Of a stretch of 36,608 nucleotides of DNA, positions 26,735-33,622 are shown in pieces. Within the stretch, counting starts at the first letter, position 1; every line of letters begins with the position of its first letter. The DNA is from Streptococcus sp. 68. GTDB taxonomy: Bacteria; Bacillota; Bacilli; Lactobacillales; Streptococcaceae. The notes below the pieces were generated by a model. The model was not told the DNA's origin and ran no database searches. It saw only the letters and a program-made list of their open reading frames with translations. Location: positions 179,347 to 215,954 of the forward strand of contig NZ_VMMX01000010.1 in NCBI RefSeq assembly GCF_013277415.1, written 5' to 3'. The translations under genes were made by a program, and so were the position numbers.

Positions 26735-26968
26735 TTAGAACTCCGTAATTTCGAAGGCGCCAGTTTCTTTTTCGTAATCTAGCAATTTGTCAGACAAGAG
26801 TTCGATATACTCGATATTGTACTCTGGGCGATTTTCTTCGACAAGTTGGCGAGCAGCGATACGGCCCTCAAGTTCTGAGTTGGCATCGATGTCTAGGTAA
26901 AGTGCGCGTGTAGTTTCACGACGTGGGCTACGTTCTTTTGTTTCTTGATAAAAAACTTTGTAAATCAT
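26735..26968 (-). CDS. rpoY: RNA polymerase epsilon subunit
   Basis: 77 residues. The small protein begins [20 protein letters not shown] and has [20 protein letters not shown], characteristic of RpoY (DUF1447), the small auxiliary subunit of Firmicutes RNA polymerase. Location immediately before rnjA is the classical arrangement. Its leader of about 100 nt (26969-27073) contains no recognisable riboswitch; a stretch open in one frame but lacking a start codon is visible and may have no meaning. Confidence 0.93.
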   Translation of the reverse strand: MIYKVFYQETKERSPRRETTRALYLDIDANSELEGRIAARQLVEENRPEYNIEYIELLSDKLLDYEKETGAFEITEF

Positions 26969-27078
26969 ATAGTTCCTTTCTATTTACAGGTCAGCTTATT
27001 CCAAACTTTTAGCATAGATTTGCTTGATTTCATTCCATTTTGTGTCTAGATTGACCTTGATTCGTTACAATTATTTCA

Positions 27079-27107
27079 ATTATACCACAAAATGAAAAAT
27101 TAGTAAA
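27079..27107 (-). promoter_or_regulatory. Promoter of rpoY-rnjA
   Basis: Minus strand: TTTACT (27107-27102 region), 17-bp spacer, TATAAT (27084-27079) preceded by TGG, giving an extended -10 TGGTATAAT. Confidence 0.6.
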
Positions 27108-27142
27108 AGACGGAAACGAGAAAGTCACAGGCCGGCTTCTTT

Positions 27143-27180
27143 AGTAAACGTTTGCAAAAATAAAGAAAATATGTTATTTT
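27143..27180 (+). promoter_or_regulatory. Promoter of the 71-aa membrane protein gene with overlapping cre-like site
   Basis: TTGCAA (27152-27157), 17-bp spacer, TATTTT (27175-27180) with TG upstream. AGTAAACGTTTGCAA (27143-27157) read on the minus strand fits the relaxed cre consensus WTGNAANCGNWNNCW at every position, and it covers the -35. CcpA repression is therefore plausible but unproven. Confidence 0.5.
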
Positions 27181-27247
27181 GATAATGGAAATGAGTTTTA
27201 TTGTTTGTCATAATTCCATATAGTTTTTAAGTCAAGGAGGTTGCCCT

Positions 27248-27463
27248 ATGTATAACTTATTTGCTTTTGCTATCGGAGCTCGCTTGGTAGCTTTTATTGT
27301 TTTTGTTGCTTGCGTTTATGCGGGGAATCTTCTATTTGCCAAACTGGAACAACGACAAAGCAAGTTCTTGTGGAAAATTACCTTTGTGACTCTCTACTCG
27401 ATTTTTCTCCTCCTCGTAACCTATGTCGTTTGGTTTGTATTTTACTTTGGATTAAATGCTTAG
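27248..27463 (+). CDS. Small membrane protein (71 aa)
   Basis: 71 residues with two long hydrophobic helices: residues about 8-30 (ARLVAFIVFVACVYAGNLLF) and 42-68 (ITFVTLYSIFLLLVTYVVWF), separated by a basic loop EQRQSKFLWK. The ribosome site is AAGGAGG seven to eight bases before the ATG. Own promoter and terminator, so monocistronic. It lies beside the cib bacteriocin locus but on the opposite strand. I do not recognise a family; a role is not assigned. Confidence 0.75.
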   Translation: MYNLFAFAIGARLVAFIVFVACVYAGNLLFAKLEQRQSKFLWKITFVTLYSIFLLLVTYVVWFVFYFGLNA

Positions 27464-27491
27464 ATGCCCTGCTCATGCTGGGGCATTTTTG
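27464..27491 (+). terminator. Terminator of the 71-aa gene
   Basis: Stem ATGCCC / GGGCAT (extended by internal GC pairs) followed by TTTTTG. The 3' arm of the hairpin belongs to the 32-bp direct repeat described separately. Confidence 0.75.
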
Positions 27492-27512
27492 TTTGGGAAT
27501 AAAGAAAATTCC
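27481..27512 (+). repeat. Left copy of a 32-bp direct repeat flanking the cib locus
   Basis: Begins GGGCATTTTTGTTTGGG and ends ATAAAGAAAATTCC. The second copy is at 28196-28227, with 28 of 32 positions identical by eye. The pair brackets cibABC. Confidence 0.75.
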
Positions 27513-27536
27513 ACCCCATCTATCAAGATGAGGTGG
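27511..27536 (-). terminator. Terminator of cibABC
   Basis: On the minus strand CCACCTCATC / GATGGGGTGG (one wobble) with loop TTGATA, followed by AATTTTCTTT. It sits about 40 bases after the cibC stop codon. Confidence 0.6.
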
Positions 27537-27574
27537 TCTTTGCATTTTTCTAAAATGACATGACAATGGAATTT

Positions 27575-27772
27575 TCAGAGCTTATTATTTTTATGGGAGT
27601 CATTGTTCTGTTCAAAAATAGAGTTGAAGCATAAAAATAAAACAATACAAACAGATAAATCGATTGGTAAAGGGATAGTAGTAATGTTTAAATCATTGAG
27701 AATGCTGAGCAAACTATAAGAGATAAAGATAATAAAATTTATCCTTCTAAAAATGTGTTTCTTATCTAGCAT
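27575..27772 (-). CDS. cibC: CibC-like immunity protein of the competence-induced bacteriocin
   Basis: 65 residues with two hydrophobic segments (INFIIFISYSLLSILNDL and IDLSVCIVLFLCFNSIF) and a charged tail, consistent with a small membrane immunity protein. The start codon overlaps the cibB stop (ATGCTAG), so the genes are coupled. In pneumococcus CibC protects competent cells from CibAB, which lyses non-competent siblings (fratricide). Assigned by position and size. Confidence 0.8.
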   Translation of the reverse strand: MLDKKHIFRRINFIIFISYSLLSILNDLNITTIPLPIDLSVCIVLFLCFNSIFEQNNDSHKNNKL

Positions 27773-27918
27773 GATTTACCAAACTTTTTACGAAGGTCTT
27801 TTCCAATGGTATAACCTGCCATAAATAAAGCGATACCAACACCTACACCAAAGCCACCCTTTATTTCTTGCAATTCCTTATTAGAAATTTCACAATAGTT
27901 GTTCAAATCTTTCATCAT
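27766..27918 (-). CDS. cibB: CibB-like double-glycine bacteriocin peptide
   Basis: 50 residues from the ATG at 27918 (a second ATG at 27915 is also possible); GGAGGAG precedes. The leader ends in ELQEIKGG, a double-glycine cleavage site. The mature peptide begins FGVGVGIALFMAGY, with a GxxxG-type GVGVG motif for pairing with CibA, and ends in a basic RKKFGKSC. Only one base separates it from the cibA stop. Confidence 0.85.
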   Translation of the reverse strand: MMKDLNNYCEISNKELQEIKGGFGVGVGIALFMAGYTIGKDLRKKFGKSC

Positions 27919-27919
27919 A

Positions 27920-28105
27920 TTAATCTCCTCCTAAAAAATAACCAGCTGCCAAACCAGAACCTATAAGTGCTGTTCCACCTGCAATAGCTTTCCAAGATAC
28001 TGCTACTCCAAAGATAACCAAGGGAGCGAGACCGCCATCAATATCTGATAATTCATTTTCAGATAAGGATAAAAATTGATTGTCAAGAACGTCAAAATTT
28101 GTCAT
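27920..28105 (-). CDS. cibA: CibA-like double-glycine bacteriocin peptide
   Basis: 61 residues. The leader ends LSENELSDIDGG, a double-glycine site used by ComAB/BlpAB-type exporters. The mature peptide is hydrophobic and glycine-rich (LAPLVIFGVAVSWKAIAGG, then GSGLAAGYFLGG), as expected for one part of a two-peptide class IIb bacteriocin. It is first in the cibABC operon behind a competence cin-box. No exporter gene is adjacent; export would depend on transporters elsewhere. Confidence 0.85.
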   Translation of the reverse strand: MTNFDVLDNQFLSLSENELSDIDGGLAPLVIFGVAVSWKAIAGGTALIGSGLAAGYFLGGD

Positions 28106-28138
28106 TGAACTTTCCTCCTTTTTTCTTGTTCACTTTTA

Positions 28139-28146
28139 TATTCGGA
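28139..28146 (-). promoter_or_regulatory. Cin-box (ComX/SigX promoter) of cibABC
   Basis: Minus-strand TCCGAATA, one mismatch from the consensus TACGAATA, located about 34 bases before the cibA start codon and preceded by a T-rich tract (TTTTCCTTTTCTTT). The late-competence sigma factor ComX recognises this box, which agrees with the known competence induction of cib. Confidence 0.75.
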
Positions 28147-28195
28147 AAAGAAAAGGAAAAGTGAACATTTTTTTAAATTATTTTTAGTTAAGTGA

Positions 28196-28227
28196 GGGCA
28201 CTCTTGTTTAGGGATAAAGAAAATTCC
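28196..28227 (+). repeat. Right copy of the 32-bp direct repeat flanking the cib locus
   Basis: GGGCACTCTTGTTTAGGG then ATAAAGAAAATTCC; differs from the left copy at four positions. It lies between cibA and the tsaB promoter (TATAAT at 28247-28252). Confidence 0.75.
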
Positions 28228-28282
28228 CATGTGCCAGCTTTTGTAGTATAATAGTAAGCAGACAAAAAGATAGGAATGTGTT

Positions 28283-28966
28283 ATGAAAGTATTAGCTTTT
28301 GATACGTCTAGCAAGGCTCTTTCTCTCGCTATTTTAGAGGATAAGCAGGTTCTTGCCGAGACGACGATTAACATCAAGAAAAATCACAGTATTACCCTCA
28401 TGCCTGCCATCGATTTTTTGATGGCGAGTTTGGATTGGATACCCAAGGACTTGGACCGAATCGTGGTGGCGGAAGGACCAGGTAGCTACACAGGCTTGCG
28501 AATCGCGGTAGCCACTGCTAAGACGCTGGCTCATACTCTGAACATTGAGTTGGTTGGTATGTCGAGTCTCTTGGCTCTGGTGCCATACCAACAAGAAGGT
28601 CTGTTCGTTCCTTTGATGGATGCGCGTCGCAACAATGTTTATGCAGGATTTTATGAAAATGCCAAACCTGTCATGCCAGAAGCACACCTGCCTTTTGAGC
28701 GAGTCATTGAGCTAATCAAGGGTGCTAGTCAAGTTACCTTTGTCGGAGAAGTTGGCCCCTTTGTGGAGCAGATTCAAGAACACTTGCCAAGGACTAATCT
28801 CAAAGAAACCTTGCCAAATGCAGCTAATCTAGCTCTCTGGGCCTGGGACAAGGAAGCAGACTCCTTGCATGATTTTGTGCCGAATTACCTCAAACGAGTC
28901 GAGGCTGAGGAAAACTGGCTCAAGAACCACACCGAGTCTGGTGAGTCTTACATTAAACGCCTATGA
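28283..28966 (+). CDS. tsaB: tRNA threonylcarbamoyladenosine biosynthesis protein TsaB
   Basis: 227 residues. ASKHA-type ATPase fold with LAFDTSSKALSLAILE at the N-terminus and the signature EGPGSYTGLRIAVATAKTL near residue 68. It is the scaffold partner of TsaD in making the t6A37 modification of ANN-decoding tRNAs. First of three overlapping genes, tsaB-rimI-tsaD; it overlaps rimI by 4 bases (ATGA). Confidence 0.95.
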   Translation: MKVLAFDTSSKALSLAILEDKQVLAETTINIKKNHSITLMPAIDFLMASLDWIPKDLDRIVVAEGPGSYTGLRIAVATAKTLAHTLNIELVGMSSLLALVPYQQEGLFVPLMDARRNNVYAGFYENAKPVMPEAHLPFERVIELIKGASQVTFVGEVGPFVEQIQEHLPRTNLKETLPNAANLALWAWDKEADSLHDFVPNYLKRVEAEENWLKNHTESGESYIKRL

Positions 28967-29400
28967 TAGAAATCAAACGAATCCAACAACAGCCTGACTT
29001 GGCTCAAGACATCTACGCTGTCATGGCAGCTGTTTACCCAGTCAGTCCTTGGACGTTGGAACAAATCCAAGCAGACCTGTCCCAAGACCAGACTTGGTAT
29101 GCTCTAGCTTATGATGGGGCAGAAGTGATTGGATTTCTAGCTGTGCAGGAAAATATCTTTGAGGCAGAAGTCTTGCAAATCGCTGTTAAAGGAGCCTATC
29201 AGGGTCAGGGGATTGCCTCGGCCTTGTTTGCTCAATTGCCAACAGACAAGGAGATTTTCCTTGAAGTCAGAAAGTCAAACCAACGAGCGCAAGCATTTTA
29301 CAAGAAAGAAAAGATGGCGGTCATCGCTGAGCGAAAGGCCTACTACCATGATCCAGTCGAGGATGCCATTATCATGAAGAGAGAAATAGATGAAGGATAG
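28963..29400 (+). CDS. rimI: Ribosomal-protein-alanine N-acetyltransferase RimI-like (GNAT)
   Basis: 145 residues. GNAT fold with the acetyl-CoA motif [21 protein letters not shown] near residue 72 and the C-terminal [20 protein letters not shown], typical of RimI. It acetylates the N-terminus of S18 or other proteins. Located between tsaB and tsaD with overlaps on both sides (4 and 11 bases), as usual in Firmicutes. Confidence 0.93.
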   Translation: MIEIKRIQQQPDLAQDIYAVMAAVYPVSPWTLEQIQADLSQDQTWYALAYDGAEVIGFLAVQENIFEAEVLQIAVKGAYQGQGIASALFAQLPTDKEIFLEVRKSNQRAQAFYKKEKMAVIAERKAYYHDPVEDAIIMKREIDEG

Positions 29401-30400
29401 ATATATTTTAGCATTTGAGACATCCTGTGATGAGACCAGTGTCGCCGTCTTGAAAAACGACGATGAGCTTTTGTCCAATGTCATTGCCAGTCAAATTGAG
29501 AGTCACAAACGTTTTGGGGGCGTAGTGCCAGAAGTAGCCAGTCGTCACCATGTCGAGGTCATTACAGCCTGCATCGAGGAGGCGCTAGCAGAAGCAGGGA
29601 TTACCGAAGAGGACGTGACAGCTGTGGCGGTTACCTATGGACCAGGCTTGGTCGGAGCCTTGCTAGTTGGCTTGTCAGCTGCTAAGGCCTTTGCTTGGGC
29701 ACATGGACTTCCGCTGATTCCTGTTAATCACATGGCTGGTCACCTCATGGCAGCTCAGAGTGTGGAGCCTTTGGAGTTTCCTTTGTTGGCACTCTTGGTC
29801 AGCGGTGGACACACAGAGTTGGTTTATGTTTCTGAGGCTGGTGACTACAAGATTGTTGGGGAAACTCGAGATGACGCGGTTGGTGAGGCCTATGATAAGG
29901 TTGGCCGTGTCATGGGCTTGACCTATCCTGCCGGTCGTGAGATTGACGAGCTAGCTCATCAGGGACAGGATATTTATGATTTCCCCCGTGCCATGATTAA
30001 GGAAGATAATCTGGAGTTTTCGTTCTCAGGTTTGAAATCTGCCTTTATCAATCTTCATCACAATGCCGAGCAAAAGGGAGAAAGTCTGTCTACAGAGGAT
30101 TTGTGTGCTTCCTTCCAAGCAGCTGTATTGGATATTCTTATGGCAAAAACTAAGAAGGCTTTGGAGAAATACCCTGTTAAAACCCTAGTCGTGGCAGGTG
30201 GTGTGGCAGCCAATAAAGGTCTCAGAGAACGCCTAGCAACTGAAATCACAGATGTCAATGTTATCATTCCACCTCTGCGCCTCTGCGGAGACAATGCAGG
30301 TATGATTGCCTATGCCAGCGTCAGCGAGTGGAACAAAGAAAACTTTGCAAACTTGGATCTCAATGCCAAACCAAGTCTTGCTTTTGATACGATGGAATAA
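29390..30400 (+). CDS. tsaD: tRNA N6-adenosine threonylcarbamoyltransferase TsaD
   Basis: 336 residues, standard length. N-terminal [16 protein letters not shown], the metal-binding HxxxH in [11 protein letters not shown], and [15 protein letters not shown] are all present. The last ~52 bp of the gene (from 30351) occur again at 34122-34173, so the 3' end of this gene marks the edge of the following accessory island. A terminator lies a few bases after the stop. Confidence 0.96.
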   Translation: MKDRYILAFETSCDETSVAVLKNDDELLSNVIASQIESHKRFGGVVPEVASRHHVEVITACIEEALAEAGITEEDVTAVAVTYGPGLVGALLVGLSAAKAFAWAHGLPLIPVNHMAGHLMAAQSVEPLEFPLLALLVSGGHTELVYVSEAGDYKIVGETRDDAVGEAYDKVGRVMGLTYPAGREIDELAHQGQDIYDFPRAMIKEDNLEFSFSGLKSAFINLHHNAEQKGESLSTEDLCASFQAAVLDILMAKTKKALEKYPVKTLVVAGGVAANKGLRERLATEITDVNVIIPPLRLCGDNAGMIAYASVSEWNKENFANLDLNAKPSLAFDTME

Positions 30401-30402
30401 AA
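30351..30402 (+). repeat. tsaD 3' end, upstream copy of island-flanking repeat
   Basis: ACTTGGATCTCAATGCCAAA and the following bases through the tsaD stop codon. The copy at 34122-34173 differs at about four of 52 positions. The pair brackets the rgg-shp-vp1 island. Confidence 0.85.
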
Positions 30403-30405
30403 TGG

Positions 30406-30429
30406 AGTCAGCTTAAGGCTGGCTTTTTT
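30406..30429 (+). terminator. Terminator after tsaD
   Basis: Stem AGTCAGC / GCTGGCT (one wobble), loop TTAAG, followed by a run of six T residues. Confidence 0.85.
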
Positions 30430-30440
30430 AATCGCCAAAG

Positions 30441-30482
30441 TGTCAGAATATTTTGACAAAACTATAAAAATAATGATATAAT
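30441..30482 (+). promoter_or_regulatory. Promoter of the second rgg gene
   Basis: TTGACA (30453-30458), 18-bp spacer, TATAAT (30477-30482), 25 bp before the start codon. TGTCA (30441-30445) and TGACA (30454-30458) form an inverted repeat over the -35 and may be an operator. Both boxes match consensus, so basal expression should be good. Confidence 0.7.
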
Positions 30483-30506
30483 ATGCAAAAGCTAGGAGGT
30501 GGTAGG

Positions 30507-31370
30507 ATGATTGAAAAAATGGAATTGGGGGAATTTTACAAGGAATTACGTTTGGCTAGAAAGCTCAAGCAGTCAGATGTGGCTTGTGGTGGACTAACAG
30601 CTTCTCAGCTATCCAAGTTCGAACTAGGGCAGTCTATGCTATCTGCGGATAAGTTGATCCTAGCCATCCAAGGGATCAATATGAATTTTGATGAGTTTGG
30701 TCATAAGCTCAACAATTATCAAGAATCCCTACATATGCAAATTGGTAGAAAGGTTGTGGATCGCTTTGCCCACCAAGATATAGCTGGTTTAGAGCAACTA
30801 TTAGAGGAGGTCAAGCAAGAACAGATGGCAGAGACCTATCGTCGTTTGAATGCTATTGTAATCAAAGATGCCATCCATTCCTTAGATAAAAGCTATCCGC
30901 TAGCAGAGGAGGATAGCGAATTTTTGACTACCTACCTCTATGCTATTGAGTCTTGGACCTGGTTTGAACTCTATCTCTTTTGCAATACCATGCCCTTCTT
31001 GAGCAACCAAGATTTGATATTTTTATCAACCTCCTTACTTGAAAAATCCAAGGAATTTAAAGAGTTGGTACATAATAGACTGTATATGAAAAGTGGATTT
31101 CTGAATATTATATCAGAACTCATGGAGCGTAAACTTTTCTCTTATATCCCAATTTTTGAAGCTGAGCTAGAGAGCATGCTTCGTCCATACGATGTTTTTG
31201 AAAAAGTATTGTGGCAGTTTTTAAAGAAAATGAAGATTTTCCTTCAAACCAAAGGAAGCAATCAAAAAGAGATTGAAAGCTATCTCCAATCTCTGCAAGT
31301 ATTAGAAAATCCACAATTGATAGCCCTTTTTGAATTACGTTTGCAGCAATACAAAGAACTTATCGATTAG
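30507..31370 (+). CDS. Rgg-family quorum-sensing regulator (Rgg144-like)
   Basis: 287 residues from the ATG at 30507, seven bases after AGGAGG; an in-frame ATG at 30483 lies inside the promoter -10 and is unlikely. Residues about 8-65 are an XRE helix-turn-helix (FYKELRLARKLKQSDVACGG and SQLSKFELGQSMLSADKL). The remaining 220 residues are the helical pheromone-binding domain. A 25-codon shp gene overlaps its 3' end in convergent orientation, and a double-glycine peptide operon follows. This matches the pneumococcal Rgg144/SHP144/VP1 arrangement from memory. It probably activates both shp and the vp1 operon. Confidence 0.9.
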   Translation: MIEKMELGEFYKELRLARKLKQSDVACGGLTASQLSKFELGQSMLSADKLILAIQGINMNFDEFGHKLNNYQESLHMQIGRKVVDRFAHQDIAGLEQLLEEVKQEQMAETYRRLNAIVIKDAIHSLDKSYPLAEEDSEFLTTYLYAIESWTWFELYLFCNTMPFLSNQDLIFLSTSLLEKSKEFKELVHNRLYMKSGFLNIISELMERKLFSYIPIFEAELESMLRPYDVFEKVLWQFLKKMKIFLQTKGSNQKEIESYLQSLQVLENPQLIALFELRLQQYKELID

Positions 31371-31437
31371 TTAGAAATGGGAAAAAGATAATAATCTCAG
31401 CGATGATTGTCAATAATGTTAAAACTTGTTTCTTCAT
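31360..31437 (-). CDS. shp: Short hydrophobic peptide (SHP) pheromone precursor
   Basis: 25 codons on the minus strand, ATG at 31437, preceded by GAGGAGG (GAGGAGGAAAGTAATT then ATG). It starts MKKQVLTLLTIIA and ends EIIIFFPFLTNR. The basic N-terminus, hydrophobic core and Glu at the start of the last 12 residues are typical of SHP precursors that are exported, trimmed and re-imported by Ami/Opp to bind Rgg. It overlaps the 3' end of rgg by 11 bases and is convergent with it. A TGCTATAAT extended -10 lies 32 bp upstream. Confidence 0.85.
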   Translation of the reverse strand: MKKQVLTLLTIIAEIIIFFPFLTNR

Positions 31438-31468
31438 AATTACTTTCCTCCTCATTAGTAATAACTTT

Positions 31469-31578
31469 ATTATAGCAGGGAAATAATCAAATCTACCAAA
31501 ATCGCAAATAAGAAATTGCTACAAGAAAAAATGTCAAATATGCGATTTTCTAAAATAAGCTAATTTTCGTGTTATACT
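31469..31578. promoter_or_regulatory. Mirror-image divergent promoters of shp and the vp1-like operon
   Basis: AAAATCGCA (31498-31506) and TGCGATTTT (31541-31549) are perfect inverted repeats. Reading outward in each direction, TGCGATTTT is followed by exactly 23 bp and then an extended -10: TGTTATACT on the plus strand (TATACT 31573-31578) for vp1, and TGCTATAAT on the minus strand (TATAAT 31474-31469) for shp. Neither has a good -35. This is the signature of two promoters activated by one factor, presumably Rgg bound to SHP. Confidence 0.8.
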
Positions 31579-31655
31579 GTCCTTGTAAAGCACTTGAAGC
31601 AAATCCTAGGTCGCAGAAGTGGTTTACAAATAAAATAATTGAAGGAGTGTAAAAG

Positions 31656-31877
31656 ATGTTAAATTTACAATTTGCAGAAACAATGGAATTGACAGAAACT
31701 GAGTTGGAGAAGGTCTATGGTGGAAATTTCACTACGGTTTGCGCAGGTGAAAATATTGGTTGTGGTGGCAGTGCTTTGCCTGCTTGGGGAGGTAGAGGTA
31801 TTAGTCCCAGACCTTATGGGGCATTTGATTGGACTAATGGGCTGATTGAAGGACTGTTTGGAAAACGCCGTAACTAA
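31656..31877 (+). CDS. Double-glycine secreted peptide, VP1-like
   Basis: 73 residues. The leader ends ELTETELEKVYGG, a clear double-glycine processing site, after GAAGGAG as ribosome site. The predicted mature peptide of 50 residues begins NFTTVCAGENIGCGGSALPA, has two Cys that could form a disulfide, is rich in Gly, and ends basic (LFGKRRN). In pneumococcus, the peptide at this place (VP1) is a Rgg144-controlled secreted virulence/biofilm peptide. The two genes after it encode membrane proteases, possible processing or immunity factors. Confidence 0.85.
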   Translation: MLNLQFAETMELTETELEKVYGGNFTTVCAGENIGCGGSALPAWGGRGISPRPYGAFDWTNGLIEGLFGKRRN

Positions 31878-31895
31878 TATTTAGGAGAAGAAACT

Positions 31896-32570
31896 ATGAA
31901 AAGGGGAGAAACGAAATTTTACCTAGGAACCATTTTGGTACTTATGTCTTATTACTTGATTTTTAGTTTAGTAGTGAGATTAGAGTTTGTGGATCAATTA
32001 TCAGATTTTGGATTTTATGGGATTCAAATTTTATTGATAGTAATTGAAGGAATTGCTAGTACTGTGCTTCTTGTTAAGAGTCAACGTTGGAAAGATTACG
32101 GTCGATTTCAGTTTCGTTGGTCCTATCTGGGTATCTTCTTTCTTTCCTTTATATTGATGTTTTTGTGGGTAAATATAACGACTAGGATCTTTCCCAGCAC
32201 ACAAAATAGTAGTGCTATAAAAGAAGCCGTAGCCAATTTGACGGGAATTAGTTATTTTGTGACACGTATTCTCTATGGCAGTCTTATTGCTCCGATAGTT
32301 GAGGAGTTAGTTTTCCGTGGCCTTCTGATGACAGCCCTATCTAAATTTAAAAAATACTATATTGATGCCATTATTTCTTCCGCACTCTTTAGTCTCATCC
32401 ATGTTTTACAATATGGATGGGTGTTAACAGACTTCATCGTTTATGCAGGAGCAGGTCTGCTACTCTGTATTCTTTTTCGTTATACACGTTCAATTTATTG
32501 GTCAATGGCACTTCACATCTTGTGGAATACCTTTTTAATTATTGTGAGCTTATTGGTGTTTGGATATTAG
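31896..32570 (+). CDS. CPBP-family intramembrane metalloprotease (CAAX-like), first copy
   Basis: 224 residues with about six transmembrane helices. All three CPBP motifs are intact: EExxxR in IVEELVFRGLLM, FxxxH in LFSLIHV, and HxxxN in ALHILWNTF. Such proteins next to bacteriocin genes are often immunity proteins, or process peptides. The start is 18 bases after the vp1-like stop, with AGGAGAAG upstream, so it is part of the same operon. Confidence 0.9.
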   Translation: MKRGETKFYLGTILVLMSYYLIFSLVVRLEFVDQLSDFGFYGIQILLIVIEGIASTVLLVKSQRWKDYGRFQFRWSYLGIFFLSFILMFLWVNITTRIFPSTQNSSAIKEAVANLTGISYFVTRILYGSLIAPIVEELVFRGLLMTALSKFKKYYIDAIISSALFSLIHVLQYGWVLTDFIVYAGAGLLLCILFRYTRSIYWSMALHILWNTFLIIVSLLVFGY

Positions 32571-32581
32571 AAAGATGAAAT

Positions 32582-33249
32582 ATGAAAAAGATAATTTCTA
32601 AATACTATTTTATTGTAGTTGTTCTGCTTATCATTGCTGACCAGAAGTTCAGTGTTCTAGTTTTACGCAGCGACCTTGTTACTGGGCTATCTGACTTTGG
32701 CTATTATCTGTCGGATATGATGTTGAATTTTCTTGTGGTTTTATTTGCTCTTATTGCTATGATTTGGTCTGGGAAATGGCAGAAAATCAATAGTAGAAAG
32801 TTTAAAGGATCTTATCTTTTCTATTCCTTCCTAGCTCTGCTTGCTTTTGTTGCTTGGAATTTTGTCACCTTTTTTCTTTTCCCACCTACTCGAAATGAAA
32901 TTTCTTATCAACATGCTGCTCCTACTTTTACAGGAGCTACGGCATTTTTGATGTATTTTTTTATCCTGTGATTGCAGGTCCCATTTTTGAAGACATGATT
33001 TATCGTGGATTAGTGATGACTGCTCTGGAAAAAGGAAAGAAATGGGGGCTAGATGTACTTGGTTCCGCTGTTTTATTTGGGGTCTCGCACATTAGTAATC
33101 ACGGTTGGGTATTGACAGACTTTGTCTTCTATATGGGTGGCGGACTCATATTTGCAGTCTTATTTAGAGTGACAAAGTCCATTTATTGGCCTATTGGACT
33201 GCATATAGTCTACAATGGCATTGGTCAGATTTTGATGTTATTACACTAG
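32582..33249 (+). pseudogene. Second CPBP intramembrane metalloprotease, split by a -1 frameshift at a T7 run
   Basis: The first frame (32582-32971, 129 codons) encodes the N-terminal helices and ends at TGA. The second frame (readable from GTG 32968 to 33249) contains the motifs: FEDMIYR (Asp replaces the second Glu of EExxxR), LFGVSHI and HIVYN. The break is at TAT-TTT-TTT-ATC (T run 32956-32962). One more T, or -1 ribosomal slippage on T-TTT-TTT, restores a continuous product reading ...MYFFYPVIAGPIFED. The product would be about the same length as the upstream gene, of which it is a paralogue. Pseudogene, slippage gene, and sequencing error remain open. Confidence 0.75.
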
Positions 33250-33307
33250 GATTTAAAAAGATGAAAATTTCAGAGTATTTGATTTTGGTAAAAAGTTTTG
33301 AATTACT

Positions 33308-33538
33308 ATGAAGAAATTTTCATTTGAAGCTGAGCTGGAGAGGATGTTACGACCGTATGATGTTTTTGAAAAAGTATTGTGGCAGTTTTTAAAGAAAATG
33401 CAGATTTTCCTTCAAACCAAAGGAAGCAATCAAAAAGAGATTGAACACTTTATCCAATCTCTGCAAGTATTAGAAAATCCACAATTGCTAGCCCTCTTCG
33501 AATTGCGTTTGAAGCAATACAAAGAACTTATTGATTAG
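33308..33538 (+). pseudogene. 3' fragment of a duplicated rgg gene
   Basis: The frame repeats the last 70 or so residues of the upstream Rgg (FEAELERMLRPYDVFEKVLW versus FEAELESMLRPYDVFEKVLW, and the same ending RLKQYKELID versus RLQQYKELID). At DNA level 33318-33538 aligns without gaps to 31150-31370 at an offset of 2168. There is no helix-turn-helix and no ribosome site. It is a decayed duplicate, not a functional regulator. Confidence 0.9.
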
Positions 33539-33543
33539 TCAAC

Positions 33544-33622
33544 AATCGCAAATGTGATATTTTTGTGAGAAAAAATGTCAAATATGCGATTTTCTAAAAT
33601 AAGCCAATTTCTGTGTTATACT
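33544..33622 (+). promoter_or_regulatory. Second copy of the Rgg-controlled promoter
   Basis: Nearly identical to the vp1 promoter: TGCGATTTT (33585-33593), exactly 23 bp, then TGTTATACT (TATACT 33617-33622). The left half-site is shorter (AATCGCA, 33544-33550). Homology continues to about 33672 (GTAAAGCACTTGAAGCAAAT). The 127-bp segment that carries shp in the first copy is missing. It should drive the immunity-like gene at 33769, so that gene could be controlled by the same quorum signal. Confidence 0.75.

Noticed and set aside
26985..27060. Open frame and possible 11-codon leader peptide in the rpoY 5' leader
   Set aside because: The longer frame has no start codon and the 11-codon frame has no ribosome site; nothing else suggests attenuation.
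33308..33538. Small stand-alone regulator
   Set aside because: It is the C-terminal fragment of a duplicated rgg, lacks the DNA-binding domain and has no ribosome site.
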